Shown here one piece after another: positions 1 to 11,287 of a stretch of DNA of 64,000 nucleotides. The notes under the pieces were generated by a model. That model saw only the letters and a program-made list of their open reading frames with translations, was not told the origin of the DNA and ran no database searches. Position 1 is the stretch's first letter; every line of letters begins with the position of its first letter. Position numbers and translations under genes: made by a program. The DNA is from Polaribacter irgensii 23-P. GTDB lineage: Bacteria; Bacteroidota; Bacteroidia; Flavobacteriales; Flavobacteriaceae. The stretch is from positions 5,001-69,000 of the forward strand of contig NZ_CH724148.1 of the NCBI RefSeq assembly GCF_000153225.1. Reading direction: 5' to 3'.

Positions 1-222
1 TTTACCGATAAATCTTTAATTAAAACTTGATGCCAAGTCTCAATACTATGGGGCATTAATCTTCATTTCTAAAGGCTATTCCCCTGTAAAAGGTAGGTTC
101 TATACGCGTTACGCACCCGTGCGCCGGTCGTCATCTGTGCAAGCACAATGTTACCCCTCGACTTGCATGTGTTAAGCCTGCCGCTAGCGTTCATCCTGAG
201 CCAGGATCAAACTCTTCATTGT
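1..222 (-). rRNA. 16S rRNA gene, 5' end (partial)
   Basis: Read on the minus strand this begins with the near-universal 16S start AGAGTTTGATCCTGGCTCAG (about 199-218), followed by the conserved GATGAACGCTAGCGGCAGGC and the helix leading to CACATGCAAGTCGAG. Only the first ~220 nt are present; the gene runs off the left edge. The variable V1 part fits Flavobacteriaceae. The exact mature 5' end (about 220-224) is not fixed by sequence alone. Confidence 0.97.
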
Positions 223-460
223 ATATTTTAAATAATATGAATGAATAAGTTTCAAAAGAATTTACATTATAAATAATGTGGTTATTCTACTCTTTAATTA
301 CGCTGTCAATTTCAATATTTTCAATGAACTTTTAGAATCATAACCCCTCGCCTTAAAACAAGAAATGTATACCCTAATTTGTAGAAACTCTAGAATCGAA
401 CTAGATGACCTTTTTACTAAAAATCAATGCCATTATCTCTGTGAACGTTTTGCTATATCT

Positions 461-501
461 GTTAGCGGGTGCAAATATAAAACTTATTTGCAATCTAACA
501 A
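461..501 (-). promoter_or_regulatory. rRNA operon promoter, proximal (P1)
   Basis: On the minus strand the sequence reads TTG (499-501), 19 bp, TATATTTG (472-479), then GCACCCGCTAACAG. This is a full match to the Bacteroidota -33/-7 consensus (TTG ... TAnnTTTG). It lies about 240 bp upstream of 16S and points into it. The start of the transcript is identical to that of the second promoter at 616-656. Confidence 0.85.
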
Positions 502-615
502 GAAAAAAATTAAATATTTTTAAACTAAATTTTGGAAGTAATAACTAAACCTAAAACCGTAAAAAAAACACTCAACCAGCAAACTCAAGGAACGAAACCA
601 ACAAACAAAATAGCT

Positions 616-656
616 GTTAGCGGGTGCAAACATACGACACCTTTTTAATCGCACAA
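616..656 (-). promoter_or_regulatory. rRNA operon promoter, distal (P2)
   Basis: On the minus strand: TTG (654-656), 19 bp, TATGTTTG (627-634), then the same GCACCCGCTAACAG found at the proximal promoter. The two -7 boxes are 155 bp apart, and 17 nt (614-630 and 459-475) are identical, from inside the -7 box through the predicted start region. The 19-bp spacer is the same length, but the spacer sequences differ. Confidence 0.85.
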
Positions 657-1047
657 TACTTTTTATTCACTTATTTTTAATTATTTATTTACACTCTATT
701 AACATCCTGAAAATAGGATCATTAAAACAACTGAAAAAACAGCCCCTTCACAACAACTCAAAAAGCAACCACAGCAATACCCCATAAATACCAAAAAATA
801 GCTCTCAATACAATTTAAATATCCATACAGAATCTAAAAATGAGTAAAAATTAAAATACAAGTTGCCAAAATAGACTCTATTTTCAATATTAAAAAATTA
901 ATTGTGGCAGATGTCTCTATCTAAGACAATCCTTTTTCAAGAAAAAAACAAGAAACCTCTCTTCACACGGCGCCGCTATTCTCCAATAAGACGTTTTAAA
1001 AAAACACCAAAGGAAAAGGAATACAAACTCTTCTTTACAATAAATGG
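657..1047. other. intergenic, no gene seen
   Basis: Very AT-rich stretch between the rRNA promoters and the DUF4294 gene. I see no RNA gene and no supported ORF; a short AT-only inverted repeat (AAAATAG/CTATTTT, about 868-884) has no clear role. The plus-strand reading frame at 902-1171 overlaps the end of the DUF4294 gene and looks spurious. Confidence 0.6.
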
Positions 1048-1776
1048 CTACTTTTTATTCTTCTTTTTCCTCTTCATTTTAGCAAACATCAACTTGTATT
1101 CCTCTACATTTATCTTTGCTTTCTTTGCAGCTATGATTTTAATGAAATCGAAATCTAATTTAGAATCTTGAACTTCCAACTTGTCATCACGAAATGCACG
1201 CACCAAAACATCTTCTATTAAAAAATCTTCATTAATTCTATCAGGTTGATACTCGGTCCTTAAAGAAAGCTTAAAAACGTTTGCCGTTGTATTGTACCAG
1301 AACGCTTTCCAGCCACTTCGCAGTCCTCTTATATTGTCGAACGCAGTTTTACCCGTTTGGCGGTGAATTAATTTAATTAAAACACGCCCTTCTGTAGTCG
1401 TCATTTTTTTAATTTGAGTTGTAAATTCTCCTTCTATGTAGTTTTGAATAAGCCTCGTATACTTTCTTCTCTTACGTTTTGAATCTATTCTATCTAAACG
1501 CGCATTTAAACTATCCAATCTTTCTGCTGCTAATTTTGCAAACGGATATGCTTTGTATACTTTCTTACGAAACCATAAATAATACCGAATATCTTCTTTT
1601 GCGCTGAATTTAGGTTTTGGCAAAAGGGCGATTTCATTTAACTGTATTACTATGGAATCACCAGGTTTTACGAAAACATACTCATTTGTGTTTATCGGCA
1701 ATGAATCACCATCTCTATTTTGCGTGAAAGCAACCATTGAAATGAACACTACATATATGTAAACTAATTTCTTCAA
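1048..1776 (-). CDS. DUF4294 family secreted protein
   Basis: 242-residue protein with a short N-terminal signal peptide (about residues 1-18, ending ...MVAFTQ) and a charged, mostly helical body that is very Lys/Arg-rich at the C-terminus (KMKRKKKNKK). The segment with RYYLWFRKKVYKAYPFAKLAAERL followed by a basic KRKRRKYTR stretch is how I recognise DUF4294, a Bacteroidota family without an assigned function. It lies 72 bp downstream of ligA on the same strand, so co-transcription is possible. The product is probably exported to the periplasm; nothing in the sequence gives an activity. Confidence 0.8.
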   Translation of the reverse strand: MKKLVYIYVVFISMVAFTQNRDGDSLPINTNEYVFVKPGDSIVIQLNEIALLPKPKFSAKEDIRYYLWFRKKVYKAYPFAKLAAERLDSLNARLDRIDSKRKRRKYTRLIQNYIEGEFTTQIKKMTTTEGRVLIKLIHRQTGKTAFDNIRGLRSGWKAFWYNTTANVFKLSLRTEYQPDRINEDFLIEDVLVRAFRDDKLEVQDSKLDFDFIKIIAAKKAKINVEEYKLMFAKMKRKKKNKK

Positions 1777-1848
1777 GGATTTAATGCGAATATCTAAGTG
1801 ACTTGTGGTTTGTAAAGACTTGATTATACGGAAGTATTACCTTAGGTT

Positions 1849-4586
<2,738 letters not shown>

Positions 4587-4678
4587 CGATAAGTTCCAAT
4601 AGCAAAGGCAGTGAAGTAAATTGTATAAAAAATTGATCTTTTCAGTTCTACCTCACTGCACTCGCAATAATGCGAAAA

Positions 4679-5227
4679 CTACTCTCTTAGCGTTCCTGTA
4701 AAATGATTTATTTTAATATTTATAGGTTTCCCTGAAGATCTCCTGTAACTTGCAACTTGACCTGAATGCCAAATAGCATCTGCAATTGGTCCATTAATTA
4801 AATTAAAAAATGGGATGCTGACATCCCCATCTTTTTGAACTGTAAATTCTGATAAATTTTTACTCGCTTGTATCCGATTACTGAACGCTTGAAAATTTGA
4901 AAGTGTCTGTTTTCTCATTTCTACAAAGGTCATCTTCTCTTTTTCAATAATTTGTTTAAAATCGGTCTGAGTAAGCCGCAACATCATATTTGACAAATCA
5001 TACAAGTGCTCTATTGTTTCTTGACAATTTCTACCTTCACCCATTGGTTGATATGCTAAATCTTCCGCTCGCAAACCTTTAGTGGACCAATAATACCTGA
5101 ATCCTAAACCATCTATCATTCTTGCAACCGTGTTTTGCGCTGAATAATTTTCTTCCATCTTTGGAATTTGATCGTAAGGCAATTTTTCTTGAGCTTTTAT
5201 TGCTGTGGTAATAAATAGCAAAGACAT
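4679..5227 (-). CDS. DinB-like secreted protein
   Basis: 182 residues. After a signal-like N-terminus (ending ITTAIKAQ) the protein shows features of the DinB/YfiT metal-binding four-helix bundle: a His in the second helix region (CQETIEHLYDLSNM) and a C-terminal IWHSGQVASYRRSSG that supplies another His. The ATG at 5227 gives a signal peptide without a basic n-region. The codons just upstream in the same frame would encode KRKRLL before a stop, but no start codon is available there. A -7-like TAATTTTG lies at 5267-5274 on the minus strand. The substrate is unknown; DinB-fold proteins are often thiol transferases or simply uncharacterised. Confidence 0.7.
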   Translation of the reverse strand: MSLLFITTAIKAQEKLPYDQIPKMEENYSAQNTVARMIDGLGFRYYWSTKGLRAEDLAYQPMGEGRNCQETIEHLYDLSNMMLRLTQTDFKQIIEKEKMTFVEMRKQTLSNFQAFSNRIQASKNLSEFTVQKDGDVSIPFFNLINGPIADAIWHSGQVASYRRSSGKPINIKINHFTGTLRE

Positions 5228-5542
5228 TAATAGACGTTTCCTTTTTTATGAATTTTACTTTCGCTACAAAATTAAGTGAAAATTTGTTTTTTTTACGCCA
5301 TTAAGATATTGGTCTAAAATGAAGCCTCTTTAAAATTTAAAACCTCTTTAATCTACTCCTCATCGCAAAATTAAATACATCACTTAAAAAAATGTTGGAG
5401 CATGAACGCTTTTTAATCGCATTGAAAAAAAAGGGTCTTTATTTTTCTGTGATGCACTGCGTTTGTACAAATTATCAACGACAAGCATTTTCAAATGCAA
5501 ACAACACTTTTTTACTTATTACATTCCCAATAAGTATTTTAA

Positions 5543-5662
5543 ATGGATGAAAAATCAGAAAACCAAACAGACGGTATCTTTTTAAATCTCTATCTTTACA
5601 GCGGAATAACAATGCTCCTTTTCTCCATTTTTTTTTGTGGACTGATTGCAAAACTATTTTAG
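5543..5662 (+). CDS. possible 39-residue membrane miniprotein
   Basis: ATG at 5543 opens a 39-codon frame ending in TAG at 5660-5662. The peptide has a polar acidic start (MDEKSENQTDG) and one hydrophobic segment near the end (GITMLLFSIFFCGLIAKLF). This layout, charged N-terminus then a single transmembrane helix, is protein-like. The frame lies in an otherwise empty 490-bp gap, 57 bp ahead of the CrtA-like gene. No homologue comes to mind and a chance ORF remains possible. Confidence 0.3.
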   Translation: MDEKSENQTDGIFLNLYLYSGITMLLFSIFFCGLIAKLF

Positions 5663-5719
5663 CGCTATTCTGATTAAAAATCGCAAAATCACAGACAACT
5701 AATTTCAACTATCTTTAAA

Positions 5720-6421
5720 ATGAGTAAACAAATTACCACCATTAGCTTTTTTAAATATGTTTCATTGCGGGAGAAAGTTTGGGCATTTAAAATGATGCAA
5801 TTTGCCAATAAAGATTTGAAAAAAGTGCAGGGATTAAGTTTTTATCGCTTGATGGGAAGCGGCAAAGGCAGAGGCTTTAATCCTTTCCCTGACTGGTCTG
5901 TCTATTGTTTACTTCAAGTCTGGGAATCTGAAGAAGCTGCTAATACTTTTTTTAACGCTTCCAACTTGATAAAAAATTACCGAGATCACACGGAAGAATT
6001 GTTTACACTTTATATGAAAAATATTTCTGCAGGCGGAACTTGGATTGGAAAAAATCCATTTGAACCAGCAACAAATTTGGATCCCAGTTTACCAATTGCC
6101 GTTATCACTCGCGCAACAATCAAATGGAATTGGCTTGTTCGGTTTTGGAAATATGTACCAACTTCCGAAGAAGGATTAGAGGGTAATGAAGGATTAATTT
6201 ACACCAAAGGTGTGGGCGAAGTTCCTATTATTCAAATGGCAACTTTTAGTTTATGGAAAGATTTTGAATCTGTAAAACAATTTGCCTATAAGAGCAAACA
6301 ACACAAAGAAGCCATCAAAAAAACACGCAAACATGATTGGTATTCGGAGGAACTTTTTTCTAGATTTCAACCTTACAAATCAGAAGGGACTTGGGAAGGG
6401 AAAGATCTTTTGGTTTTTTAA
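5720..6421 (+). CDS. spheroidene monooxygenase-like (CrtA family) protein
   Basis: 233-residue protein that I recognise as CrtA-like: conserved stretches include FYRLMGSGKGRGFNPFPDWSVYCLLQVW near residue 41, an AVITRATIKW core, and the paired GEVPIIQMATFSLWKDFESVKQFAY repeat with the KTRKHDWYSEELFSRF ending. In phototrophs CrtA introduces keto groups into acyclic carotenoids and is haem-dependent. Here no other carotenoid gene is nearby, so the substrate is open. The start ATG sits 2 nt after TATCTTTA (5710-5717), which could be a degenerate -7 box. The gene is convergent with the methyltransferase that ends 6 bp away. Confidence 0.75.
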   Translation: MSKQITTISFFKYVSLREKVWAFKMMQFANKDLKKVQGLSFYRLMGSGKGRGFNPFPDWSVYCLLQVWESEEAANTFFNASNLIKNYRDHTEELFTLYMKNISAGGTWIGKNPFEPATNLDPSLPIAVITRATIKWNWLVRFWKYVPTSEEGLEGNEGLIYTKGVGEVPIIQMATFSLWKDFESVKQFAYKSKQHKEAIKKTRKHDWYSEELFSRFQPYKSEGTWEGKDLLVF

Positions 6422-6427
6422 AACACC

Positions 6428-7357
6428 TTATTTTGGTGTAGCGATAATTGTCATGACGCCTAAAGATGATTTTTTTTGTCGCCACTTTTTTGGCACAAAT
6501 TGAAGCATTCCAGTTACAAAATTCCAGAATTCTTTTTCCATATTTTTAGTCCATAGGATCCCTTTTTGCTCCATTTCACTCATCCAAAAAAGTAGATAAG
6601 GATTTAACGTACCGTGCGTTAATACCTCTGAAACCTGCCAACCACTTCTATCTAACAAAAGGTTTATATTATTTGGAGAAAATAACGAAGTATGACGCGG
6701 AGTGTGCCAACCTGCCCAGTTCTCGTTGTATTTCTTTCTGCTTATGGAATCAAAGTTTGGAATTTCAATAATAAGTGTTGTGGCCGGTTTCGAAATCGAC
6801 TTTAAGTAACTAAGATTTTCCAATGGCGTGTAATCGTGCTCTAAATAATGCCACATAGTAATTACATCCGGCCCTAGGTTTACAGCAAGGTCTTTAATTT
6901 CTGCGACTTGCAAGTCTAAGCCTTGAAATTGGTTGCGCTGCTCTTTCCAGCCTTCATCACTAAAGTCGATACCCATCGTTTGACAGTTTAACTCTCGCTG
7001 ACAAGCTTTTAGAAAACTTGGATTGCCACAACCAATATCTAAAATCAGTGATTCTGATGAAATGGCATAGGTCTCTTTCACTCGTTTTACGCGTTCTAAA
7101 TCTAACTTTTTCTGACTTCCCGCTACCAATTTTTTATACTTACCCCAAGCTTCAGGCCCCCTATAAGGCAAATAGTGAGAGGTATAATAATTTTTTAAAT
7201 GGTCTAAATCTACTCTTGGATTTAAAAAAACAAACTGACAGTCTACACATTGGTCAAAATTAAATAACTCTTTGCTCGAGTGCATCTGAGCTGTTGTTTT
7301 TATAAAAGAGGCGATAGAACTCGCGTTGCAAATAGGACAATTGTAAAGCTGATGCAT
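6428..7357 (-). CDS. class I SAM-dependent methyltransferase with Cys-rich N-terminus
   Basis: 309 residues. The N-terminus has two CxxC pairs (CPIC near residue 8 and CVDC near 37) that probably bind zinc. A Methyltransf_23-type Rossmann domain follows: motif I is ILDIGCGNPSFL, then MGIDFS for the acidic residue and ITMWHYLEHDYTPL as the post-motif region. This architecture is common in sugar- or lipid-modifying C/O-methyltransferases of Bacteroidota, often linked to surface polysaccharide pathways. There is no glycan cluster here, so the substrate cannot be inferred. No terminator is visible between it and the convergent CrtA-like gene. Confidence 0.85.
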   Translation of the reverse strand: MHQLYNCPICNASSIASFIKTTAQMHSSKELFNFDQCVDCQFVFLNPRVDLDHLKNYYTSHYLPYRGPEAWGKYKKLVAGSQKKLDLERVKRVKETYAISSESLILDIGCGNPSFLKACQRELNCQTMGIDFSDEGWKEQRNQFQGLDLQVAEIKDLAVNLGPDVITMWHYLEHDYTPLENLSYLKSISKPATTLIIEIPNFDSISRKKYNENWAGWHTPRHTSLFSPNNINLLLDRSGWQVSEVLTHGTLNPYLLFWMSEMEQKGILWTKNMEKEFWNFVTGMLQFVPKKWRQKKSSLGVMTIIATPK

Positions 7358-8123
7358 GGTGTGTAAATATTGATTGTTATTTTAAAAAAAATAGTTTTTA
7401 ATGACAAAATGATAGACGCTGTAACGATCCCTTGAAAATGATGTACTGTGGATTTAATGGATTTCAAGAAAACCTCTTAAAAATATAGACTAAAATTGCA
7501 TGCCGAGTGGCAGCAGTACTTAATCTATGAGCTACACTAAAAAAAGAGAAAATTGCTGTGTTACCTATAGTACCGTCAATTTTATTAAATTTTTTCGCTG
7601 TTGATTGAAATTATTAGTATTTTGAAAGTATAAGAATACTTGTTTTATCTTTTTTGTAAACACTTTTTTTGTCTTGTTTAAAATACGTTTTTGCTAAATT
7701 TAAAAATTAAATTAATTCACGTACTATCTCTACGTGTTTAAAATTCTAATAATTCTGAGCTTTCTATTCAATATCAGTCTTACTATTTCATTTTTACGCA
7801 CTATAATAGTAGCGTATATTATAAATTGAATCTTTTGGGAAACCTCTTTAAGAATTAATTGGAATGGCAAAAAACAACGCTGCGATGGTTTAGAAAACGC
7901 TTTTAGAAGTTGTTTTTCATTTCAGCAGCTAAATTACGGAAAAGTTTAAATGATTGGCATAAGAAACTTATAATTATGCTTGATTCTTGCATTATTAAGT
8001 TAAAAAATTAAAAGAAGTACAGATATTGGTCAGCTTAACTTTTAAAAATTGGAGCCACCCAGATTGGAATAACGTCCTTTTCTATAGAATAATTAAAAGA
8101 GAACGCAGAAAGCAGATAATAGC
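7358..8123. other. intergenic region, no intact gene
   Basis: About 770 bp with no ORF of useful length on either strand. A plus-strand frame starting MAKNNAAMV at 7864 is broken by many in-frame stops and might be a short decayed ORF, but I cannot name a parent. No tRNA or other structured RNA is evident by eye. Confidence 0.5.
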
Positions 8124-8157
8124 AAAAAAAATCCAACACAAAAATGTGTCGGATTTT
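8124..8157 (-). terminator. rho-independent terminator of gap
   Basis: On the minus strand the arms AAATCCGACACA and TGTGTTGGATTT pair with one G-U wobble around a short T-rich loop, followed by a run of Ts. On the plus strand the same position is an A-C mismatch, so the hairpin is best formed by the gap transcript, which ends 58 bp upstream of it. Confidence 0.8.
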
Positions 8158-8214
8158 TACCTAAATATAATCTTATTAAAAAATAGAGAAAATTAATTCT
8201 ATGGACTATTTATA

Positions 8215-9657
8215 TTAATAATACGTAAATCTTCGAACTTTTGCAATGTGCTTTGCCAATCGAATTACTTGATGAGAATATCCATATTCATTGTCATACC
8301 AAATATAAATTACAATTGTTTCTTCGTCTGCAATTGTTGCTTTACTATCAAAAATTGAAGGCGCTGTGATTCCGACAATATCCGAAGAAACCAATTCGTT
8401 GTCCATAGAATACTTAATTTGTTCCACTAGATCGCCCTCTAAGGCATGCTTTTTAATCAACGCGTTCACATTCTCTTTGGTCACTTTTGTCCGCAATTGT
8501 AAACTTAAAATAGCAAGAGAGCCATTGGGAACAGGTACTCGAATGGCATTGGAAGTTAGCTTTCCTTTTAAAGCTGGAATCGCCTTTGCTACCGCCGCTC
8601 CTGCGCCCGTTTCTGTGATGACCATATTTAATGCAGCCGCTCTTCCCCTTCTATATTTACTGTGCATATTGTCCACTAAATTCTGATCGTTTGTATATGC
8701 ATGGATCGTTTCTAAATGTCCTTTTTTAATTCCGTAGTTATCTTCTAAAACTTTTAAAATAGGAGTTATTGCATTGGTCGTGCAAGATGCTGCTGAAAAA
8801 ATATCTATCGTATCTGGATCATTCTGCTGGTGATTTACACCATGAACAATATTGGGTACTCCTTTTGCTGGGGCTGTTATTAATACTTTGTGCACCCCTT
8901 GCCCTTTTAAGTGACGGCTCAGCGCTTCTTTGTCTCTAAAAGCGCCAGTATTGTCAATAATTAACGCATCCTTAATTCCGTATTTAGTATAATCTATATC
9001 CTCTGGATTGTTTGCAGAAATCATATGAACTGTGGTCCCATTTATAATCAATGCGTCATTTTCTGCATCTATTTCTACCGTACCTAAAAAATCCCCGTGC
9101 ACCGAATCGATGCTTAACAAGGAAGCTCGTTTTTCTAAAACTGTATAATTTATGTCCCCCCGTGTTACAATGGCTCTTAACCTTAATTGAGAACCTTTGC
9201 CCATTTTAACCATTAACTCTCTTGCTAGCAAACGCCCAATTCTTCCAAAACCATACAACACCACATCTTTTGGCTGAATGCCTTTAGCTACCGTTGCGTT
9301 TTTTAACTTCTGTTGCACAAACGCAACTTTGTCATCACCGTATTTTGAACTTAAATAGGACTCATAGGCTAATTTACCAATGTCTAATTTTGAAGATGGC
9401 AAATCTAACTGCTGAATAGCCCTCGCAATTTCTAACGCATCTTGAATTGAAATAGGCTTGCTTACAAACTCTTTTGCATATGCTATTAAATTTAAAACTT
9501 CGCTTGCCCTTTTATCTATTAAAGGATTTCTAAAAAGCACCAATTCGATAGCTTTGTCATACCATAAATCATTGACGATATTAATAAATTCTACCGTTGC
9601 CCTTCTTATCTGAGCTTGAGATAAAACTTCCTCGTTGTAATCTGCTTTTATTGCCAT
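8215..9657 (-). CDS. gap: glyceraldehyde-3-phosphate dehydrogenase, long Bacteroidota form
   Basis: Oxidises and phosphorylates glyceraldehyde-3-phosphate in glycolysis or runs in reverse in gluconeogenesis. At 480 residues it is about 140 longer than classical GAPDH. The extra part is a helical N-terminal domain (residues 1-125) typical of many Bacteroidota homologues. The NAD(P)-binding GFGRIGR is at 136-142, and the catalytic Cys is in SAASCTTNAITP near residue 292. The C-terminal signature WYDNEYGYSHQ is intact. The gene is monocistronic, with its own terminator (8124-8157) and a promoter overlapped by a 16-bp palindrome. Cofactor preference cannot be read off safely. Confidence 0.95.
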   Translation of the reverse strand: MAIKADYNEEVLSQAQIRRATVEFINIVNDLWYDKAIELVLFRNPLIDKRASEVLNLIAYAKEFVSKPISIQDALEIARAIQQLDLPSSKLDIGKLAYESYLSSKYGDDKVAFVQQKLKNATVAKGIQPKDVVLYGFGRIGRLLARELMVKMGKGSQLRLRAIVTRGDINYTVLEKRASLLSIDSVHGDFLGTVEIDAENDALIINGTTVHMISANNPEDIDYTKYGIKDALIIDNTGAFRDKEALSRHLKGQGVHKVLITAPAKGVPNIVHGVNHQQNDPDTIDIFSAASCTTNAITPILKVLEDNYGIKKGHLETIHAYTNDQNLVDNMHSKYRRGRAAALNMVITETGAGAAVAKAIPALKGKLTSNAIRVPVPNGSLAILSLQLRTKVTKENVNALIKKHALEGDLVEQIKYSMDNELVSSDIVGITAPSIFDSKATIADEETIVIYIWYDNEYGYSHQVIRLAKHIAKVRRFTYY

Positions 9658-9685
9658 AATTGTAATCTTCTAATTAAATTTTCGG

Positions 9686-9726
9686 CAAAAGTATCTCTTT
9701 TTTTTACAATACGAAATCGATTTCGT
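9686..9726 (-). promoter_or_regulatory. gap promoter with palindromic candidate operator
   Basis: On the minus strand a -7 box TACTTTTG (9686-9693) lies 28 bp upstream of the gap ATG. A perfect 16-bp palindrome, ACGAAATCGATTTCGT (9711-9726), covers the -33 region. A central CG with A/T-rich flanks resembles operators of LacI-family regulators, but no such regulator is encoded here. Confidence 0.55.
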
Positions 9727-9741
9727 CCAAAGTTTGTAAAT

Positions 9742-9770
9742 AAAAAAATCCCAGCGTTCTGCTAGGATTT
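9742..9770 (-). terminator. rho-independent terminator of degP
   Basis: Minus-strand arms AATCCTAGC and GCTGGGATT pair with one U-G wobble around an AGAAC loop and run into TTTTTTTA. It lies 20 bp past the protease stop and just upstream of the gap promoter region. Confidence 0.85.
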
Positions 9771-9790
9771 ATATAGTACTGTCATAATGT

Positions 9791-11161
9791 TTAAAAGCGT
9801 ATTCTTTCTCTTTCTCCAGAGACACTTAAAAGCTCTATTATGTTATTTGCATATCTAGACGTATACAGTTCGTTTAAAAGCTTTGCGGTTTCTCGCGCAT
9901 CTTTAACCTCATTATCATTTATTTTAGTGATAATGTAACTTTCTAAGCCATATTTACTATCTCTTACGATCATAACTCCCGCTTTAATATCGCTATCTTT
10001 TAATTCATTTGCTGACAAGTCTTTTAACTCCCATCCCAAAGAACTGGCTAGAATAGGCGCTATTTTTTCAGTTAACTTGATTGTTTTTACCAATACCTTG
10101 GATCCTCTTTCGATGGTTACTTTTACAAATTCACCAGGTCTTTTAGCCGTTAAATGACCTTTTAATTCAGAAAATTTTGAAATTTTAACTTCATCAATTT
10201 TTGTAATAACATCGCCAGACTTCAATCCGGCTCCCTTTAAGCCGCCTTTTTTCTCCAGTATGTCTGCCACTTTTACACCTTCATCTTGATAACTAGGATC
10301 TACTAAAATGCCCAAAATAGCTTCTTGTACTCTGCCAAATTCTAAAATATCATTGATAATTTTTTTTGCGATATTGCTAGGCACTGCGAACGAATATCCA
10401 ATAAAAGAACCTGTTTCTGAAGATATAGCGGTATTAATTCCTATTAATTCTCCACGAGCATTCACTAAAGCACCGCCGCTATTTCCTGGATTTACGGCCG
10501 CATCTGTTTGAATAAAAGATTCTATATTTCTATTCCCCTCTAAATCTCTTCCCTTCGCAGAAACAATTCCTGCAGTTACTGTGGAAGTTAAATTATAGGG
10601 ATTGCCCACTGCTAAAACCCATTCACCTATTTTTATGCCATCTGAATTTGCAAAAGGAATATAATCTAACTTTGTATCTGCCTTAATTTTTAATAAAGCA
10701 ATATCGTTGGCAACATCTCTCCCTATCAATTCGGCTTGATACTTTTTCTTATTGTTTAATGTAATTTCAAGCTCAGTAGCACCATCGATTACATGATTAT
10801 TGGTTACTACATATCCATCTGCAGAAATAATAACACCACTTCCTGTGCCCACTTGTTCGTATTTTCTATCATTGCTTCGCCCGAAAAATAAATCCATTTT
10901 ATTTGTCTGTGTCCGAATAGCTGTATTTTTTACATGCACTACTGCGTGTATCGTCTTCTCTGCGGCTACAGTAAAATCCGTAGTCATCTCTGCTGCATTT
11001 AACGTTTTATCAGTTGCACTAAAAATTGTTTCCAATGGTCGTATCGGACTACTAATCATCCTTTCCATAATTACGGGTGCATCAAATAGTAACTTATAAC
11101 CGCCTAGGGTGATCATACCTCCCAAGATCGCCATACCAAGAAAAGAAATTATTTTTTTCAT
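9791..11161 (-). CDS. degP: periplasmic Do/HtrA serine protease
   Basis: 456-residue DegP/DegQ-type quality-control protease. The N-terminal hydrophobic segment (ISFLGMAILGGMITLGGY) acts as signal or anchor. The trypsin-like domain carries the triad His in TNNHVIDG (about 123), Asp in NDIALLKI (about 153) and Ser in NPGNSGGAL (about 228). One clear PDZ domain follows (VQEAILGILVDPSYQDEGVKV ... GLKSGDVITKIDEVKI), and a second, divergent PDZ-like segment may occupy the end. It probably degrades or refolds envelope proteins in the periplasm. A degenerate -7 (TACCTTTA) lies just upstream, and the gene has its own terminator. Confidence 0.95.
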   Translation of the reverse strand: MKKIISFLGMAILGGMITLGGYKLLFDAPVIMERMISSPIRPLETIFSATDKTLNAAEMTTDFTVAAEKTIHAVVHVKNTAIRTQTNKMDLFFGRSNDRKYEQVGTGSGVIISADGYVVTNNHVIDGATELEITLNNKKKYQAELIGRDVANDIALLKIKADTKLDYIPFANSDGIKIGEWVLAVGNPYNLTSTVTAGIVSAKGRDLEGNRNIESFIQTDAAVNPGNSGGALVNARGELIGINTAISSETGSFIGYSFAVPSNIAKKIINDILEFGRVQEAILGILVDPSYQDEGVKVADILEKKGGLKGAGLKSGDVITKIDEVKISKFSELKGHLTAKRPGEFVKVTIERGSKVLVKTIKLTEKIAPILASSLGWELKDLSANELKDSDIKAGVMIVRDSKYGLESYIITKINDNEVKDARETAKLLNELYTSRYANNIIELLSVSGERERIRF

Positions 11162-11275
11162 TGTATAATTATTTACAGTAAAGGTATTCTTTTCAAAATC
11201 TTAAAAAATCAGTTTAACTTCTTTTTAACGGACTTTAACCACTTTTTAACATCCCATATTTGTTGTTGAAATTCT

Positions 11276-11283
11276 TATATTTG
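11276..11283 (+). promoter_or_regulatory. dapF -7 element, 4 nt before the ATG
   Basis: TATATTTG followed by TTTT and the dapF ATG at 11288. With the usual Bacteroidota start distance, transcription would begin at or within a few bases of the start codon. No clear TTG at the -33 position. Confidence 0.55.
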
Positions 11284-11287
11284 TTTT

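Noticed and set aside
902..1171. 89-codon plus-strand frame
   Set aside because: Its second half is antisense to the DUF4294 gene and it has no supporting motif.
5475..5708. 77-codon minus-strand frame
   Set aside because: Unlike any known protein; an artefact in the same gap as the plus-strand miniprotein candidate.
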